Positions 35,471-38,338 of a stretch of 38,338 nucleotides of DNA are shown piece after piece. Below the pieces are notes generated by a model that saw only the letters and a list, made by a program, of their open reading frames with translations, ran no database searches and was not told the origin of the DNA. The translations under genes were made by a program, and so were the position numbers. The stretch's first letter is position 1; each line of letters opens with the position of its first letter. The stretch spans positions 1 through 38,338 of the forward strand of contig DAIDJG010000589.1 of assembly GCA_027451445.1 (NCBI GenBank), written 5' to 3'. The DNA comes from Singulisphaera sp. (GTDB lineage: Bacteria; Planctomycetota; Planctomycetia; Isosphaerales; Isosphaeraceae).

Positions 35471-35686
35471 CATTGGTATCTACAAAACGGCCGGGGCAGC
35501 CCGAACCCCTCACCCCGCCGCAGCGCGGCGACCCGCTCCCGCAAGCGGAGAGGGATGTTTCCCCCTCCGACCGCCGAGAAGCGAACCACACACCTCTCCC
35601 CTTGTGGGAGAGGTCGGCCCTCAACGAGGGCCGGGTGAGGGGTGCGTGGAGAAACCGGCCGTCCGCGGTTTGCGTAGATACCAATG
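35471..35686. mobile_element. MITE-like element, 216 bp, with 13-bp inverted ends and flanking direct repeats
   Basis: CATTGGTATCTAC (35471-35483) and its exact reverse complement (35674-35686) bound the element. Outside them, cccacaagga (35461-35470) and cccacgagga (35687-35696) match at 9 of 10 bases and could be a target-site duplication. Inside is a second inverted repeat, ccccTcaccc / gggTgagggg, and shorter stems such as gctcccgcaagcgg. It has no coding sequence. The inner motifs resemble a palindromic repeat that is widespread in bacterial genomes. Confidence 0.65.
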
Positions 35687-36021
35687 CCCACGAGGAGAAA
35701 GGTGTGAGAATACACCGTCGGCTCGACACGAAACCCATCCCACTGTTACCAAACGGCTTAGGAACAGGCCGGGAACAAGTTACCGATTCAGCGACTGCGG
35801 ATCGCGGGTGGCTGCGGCACTCGCCCCTTGTACGCCGCGACACCTCGGCTTCCCGATTATACGCAACCCGTCGGTAAACCGCTGTCGGCGCTGTGCTTTC
35901 GTCGTTGGCGGCAGCGGGATGAACTGGAAGCCAAGCGAACCGAGACCTGGGAGGCTGTAGGCCCTGTCTTTTCGTCGTTCGCCGCAACGGCTGAGCTTGC
36001 CAATCCGTCGCGCGCCATGGC

Positions 36022-36099
36022 TTCGGAGTTTCGGAGTTTCGGGGAAACTCTGAACTACGCAAGTCGTGGCCTATCAAGAGGTTCGGAGTTTCGGAGTTT
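36022..36099. repeat. 18-bp direct repeat pair (ttcggagtttcggagttt), 60-bp spacing
   Basis: Identical copies at 36022-36039 and 36082-36099; each is itself a tandem of ttcggagtt. They lie in the gene-poor right end. Confidence 0.8.
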
Positions 36100-36438
36100 T
36101 TTCGCGATATCATTCGCTTCACATTCTCCTCCTTCACGACGCCGGTTCGCGGGCGCCGGCTGGGCGACGCTGCGCGCCGTGGAGGTCCGGCAGATCTCGT
36201 TCGTGGTTGCTTCATCTACGCCGATCCGCAAGCCACCATGAGACTTCCCGATTTCAAGTCTCGCTACGCGTGACTCATCGCGAATGCGTGACCACAGTGC
36301 CGTCTCGCGAGATTTGACGTCAGAAAACCGGAAAAACACCGCCGGGATTTCCGAAATATCCCCAGGTCTCGCCAGTTGATGCGCGTTACGTCTTCAGGAG
36401 ATGCCCGTCGAGGGCGGGCGGCTGCGGGTTCGACCGCA

Positions 36439-36510
36439 GCCATCCAACGTTTCCCATCTTCGCGCACCAACTGACGAGCGTTACGAGATTCACGAAATAT
36501 CCGAAATATA
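36439..36510. repeat. Interspersed repeat, copy 1
   Basis: Begins with a 35-bp core (36439-36473) identical to 36701-36735, and ends with acgaaatatccgaaatata (36492-36510). It is preceded by gggcgggcggctg and a small hairpin ggctgcgg/ccgcagcc. The minus-strand peptide QLVREDGKRWMAA recurs in both copies but lies in no credible gene. Confidence 0.8.
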
Positions 36511-36632
36511 CCTCCGCACAGTTCGTCCAATAGGTGCATGAAAAGTGCTCCGAGAATTACGAAATATCCGAAATATACTCTCGTTCAGCCAAACGAATGG
36601 GTGCATGGGCGGGCGGCTGAGGCCGAGCGCGC

Positions 36633-36685
36633 AGGGCGATGCCCCGGTCCATGCGGACGGTCCCAATGTCCGCGGGCATCGCCCT
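36633..36685. repeat. 12-bp perfect inverted repeat inside the interspersed repeat
   Basis: agggcgatgccc (36633-36644) pairs with gggcatcgccct (36674-36685), and gcggac/gtccgc pair inside. It forms the variable middle of copy 2 of the interspersed repeat. Confidence 0.7.
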
Positions 36686-36700
36686 TCGGGCTTGCCGGCG

Positions 36701-36765
36701 GCCATCCAACGTTTCCCATCTTCGCGCACCAACTGGTGAGCGATTACGAAATATCCGAAATACAC
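36701..36765. repeat. Interspersed repeat, copy 2
   Basis: The 35-bp core (36701-36735) is identical to copy 1. acgaaatatccgaaatacac follows at 36746-36765. The same tail motif also occurs alone at 36559-36578, and a partial form at 36349-36362. Confidence 0.8.
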
Positions 36766-36893
36766 CCCGTTTCGGCCGCTCCCTACGGCGTCAGCATAAT
36801 TTTTAGGCCACAAACGCCACACGATTAACGCTACTCAATCCGCTCTCAAATACGCCAAACATTTCGATCTGCCGGTGCGGGCAGCCTTGGCCA

Positions 36894-37190
36894 TCATACC
36901 AACACTGCGGATTCGGAATCGAAGACGCTGAATTGCCAATCGGTTCCTAATCTCCGATAACCGAGATCAACGGCAGTTGTAGATTGCATGACGATCGGGC
37001 CTCCGATTGTGAGCGATCCCGCCGTCCACGCCATGATTCTGAGCGTGTCAGGGGGTTCATAGGGCAATACCCTCTCCGCAGCGCGGGCCATGCCTTCCCC
37101 ACCGCCGTGGGACAGTCGGTCGAACTCGTCGTGCCACGGCCCAAGGCTGATGAACGGGCCGTCATGAGATTGGCGGTCCACCCGACGCAT
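36894..37190 (-). CDS. Possible small hypothetical protein
   Basis: A 98-aa frame with balanced composition (WHDEFDRLSHGGGEG, ILMAWTAG-like hydrophobic stretch RIMAWTAGSLTIGGPIV, DLGYRRLGTDWQFSVF), unlike the Arg/Ser-rich spurious frames around it. GGAGG lies 9 nt before its ATG at 37190, which supports translation. No family is recognised. It could also be the remaining end of a degraded gene. Confidence 0.4.
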   Translation of the reverse strand: MRRVDRQSHDGPFISLGPWHDEFDRLSHGGGEGMARAAERVLPYEPPDTLRIMAWTAGSLTIGGPIVMQSTTAVDLGYRRLGTDWQFSVFDSESAVLV

Positions 37191-38338
37191 CGACCCTTTC
37201 CTCCCTTTTTCCGACCGCTGGCAGGTGGTGTAGCGCGCACCTTACCGGCACGAAACGGGCACACCTGAACTATGGATCACTTAGTATACGCTCGTCGGCG
37301 TCAAATATTCGAAAGAAAAATCCGCAAGTCCTCGGATTTTCGCCCGCGCGTCCGAAACAGCGGACGGGCTCACCGATGGTGTCTGGCCGAAGTGATTTCA
37401 AACGTCCACGTCGAGGTCTGGCTCGGCCGCCGCCGAGCGCCATCCGTTCGTGGATTGGCCGGGCCACGTACATGTCCAGATGGTTCTTTGCATCGCCGGG
37501 GCCGTCGCGGAACTCGTTTCACCCACAGCGTGTGGGAATGCCTTCGACTGTATCTTCGCCACGGCGGTGATGATGTCCTAAATTAACAAATGACGAGTCC
37601 ACCCCTCGAAAACTCGATCATCAGACTCCGCGGCCGCGACAACCTCGCGGACACATCGCTGCGATGCTCCGTGGAGAACTTTGCCCTCGGATTCGACCTT
37701 TTTGTGCGAAAACATCGCTTTTGCTGAAAATTCTGTAGGTCCGTGCGATGAGACGTAAACCCTAAACCAACAATAGTTTTCGATGCGTAAAGAATGACTG
37801 TTGGCGATCACGTTTACCAGAAAATCGTGAGATTCGGCGGCAAGGTATTTACATCGGGCCTACGCCGTGGCTATACCTTGCGTTAATCGGAGCGCCTGGC
37901 TCCGATCACGAAATCGCGGACGCGATCCCGCAAGTTCATCGATTGCGTTCGTCGGTCGTGCGAGTCTCCGACACGTGGGCCGTTTCTCCCCCCTCGGCTT
38001 GCGCGGTCGGTCGGTCAATCGTGACCCGTTCCCTGAGATTGCGCGCCAGCACCGCCCGTTCGTGCTGCGCGCCCGATCGGGGGATGTCCGTGTGGGCGTT
38101 CCACAGAGAGGTGGCATCATGGGCCGTCTCAGCTTCGCGCAAAACCCCTCGCACTTCGCCCGACGTGCGAAGACGCGGACCCGCATCGGTGCGGACTACC
38201 CGGCACCGGATCGGGCGCTTGACATCTCGGCCGAGGGCCACCGCGCCGGTGGCCGTCGGATTTCGGTCGTGTTCTCACGTGTGTGGAACCGGCCGGCGGT
38301 GGTGTGAACGTTGCCTCGTAGGCAGCCGTTGTACAGCA
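37191..38338. other. Right-end region without a convincing gene
   Basis: Apart from the ribosome-binding site of the small frame ending at 36894, I see no recognisable coding sequence. Frames on both strands are short and Arg-rich. Composition is uneven, with an AT-rich stretch around 37720-37860. Confidence 0.45.

Noticed and set aside
36413-36765. CRISPR array
   Set aside because: Only two copies of the core, 262 bp apart, with no regular spacers and no cas genes.
37867-38307. A 146-codon plus-strand open frame at the right end
   Set aside because: Arg-rich translation without structure, overlapped by minus-strand frames; no Shine-Dalgarno.

Overview
The window looks like chromosomal DNA of a GC-rich planctomycete, most likely near the Gemmatales/Isosphaerales. 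The evidence is a sigma factor carrying a membrane anchor and an extracytoplasmic domain, short N-terminal 'LEDRVTPS' and 'LE..ELRLLLSA' motifs on exported hydrolases, scattered lone genes with long spacers, and a cluster of conserved information-processing genes. No tRNA, rRNA, CRISPR array, transposase or prophage gene was recognised.

Layout. 1-1011 holds no convincing gene but contains a perfect 22-bp-stem palindrome. 1012-9943 carries an AlkD-type DNA glycosylase, a divergent sigma-factor/di-haem cytochrome fusion, an exported alpha/beta-hydrolase, a GT-C-like membrane protein, a class-I glutamine-amidotransferase-like protein that has lost its cysteine nucleophile, and an exported SGNH hydrolase. 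10141-14057 has a secreted TPR protein and a compact cytochrome bc complex (Rieske protein, then cytochrome b fused to two c-type haem sites). 14179-16266 has an NrnA-like DHH phosphoesterase and a LegB-like sugar-nucleotide dehydratase. 16643-21832 has an exported Pro/Ala-rich protein, a small conserved protein, and a large exported TPR/STN-like protein whose reading frame is interrupted at a run of nine A residues and continues in the -1 frame for another 456 codons.

22034-27054 is a minus-strand information-processing cluster transcribed rplY, pth, rpsF, ssb, rplI, dnaB. It is the familiar S6-SSB-L9-DnaB neighbourhood, but rpsR (S18) is absent from its usual place. 27308-35331, also all minus strand, has a BtuF-like metal/corrinoid-binding protein, a Uma2-family nuclease, an M16B peptidase pair (one catalytic subunit, one inactive partner), a GNAT acetyltransferase, a PIN/Phd-type toxin-antitoxin pair, a cyclic-nucleotide-binding thioredoxin-reductase-like flavoprotein and a DUF3124 lipoprotein. 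35374-38338 is nearly gene-free and rich in repeats: a MITE-like element with 13-bp inverted ends and 10-bp flanking direct repeats, plus two copies of an interspersed repeat sharing a 35-bp identical core. One possible small gene lies at 36894-37190.

Most notable are the A9 frameshift site in the 18696-21832 gene, the sigma-cytochrome fusion, the cysteine-less amidotransferase-like protein, the orphan bidirectional terminator at 8482-8510, and the repeat-rich right end. Everything here comes from reading the sequence and family knowledge. No database search was run.
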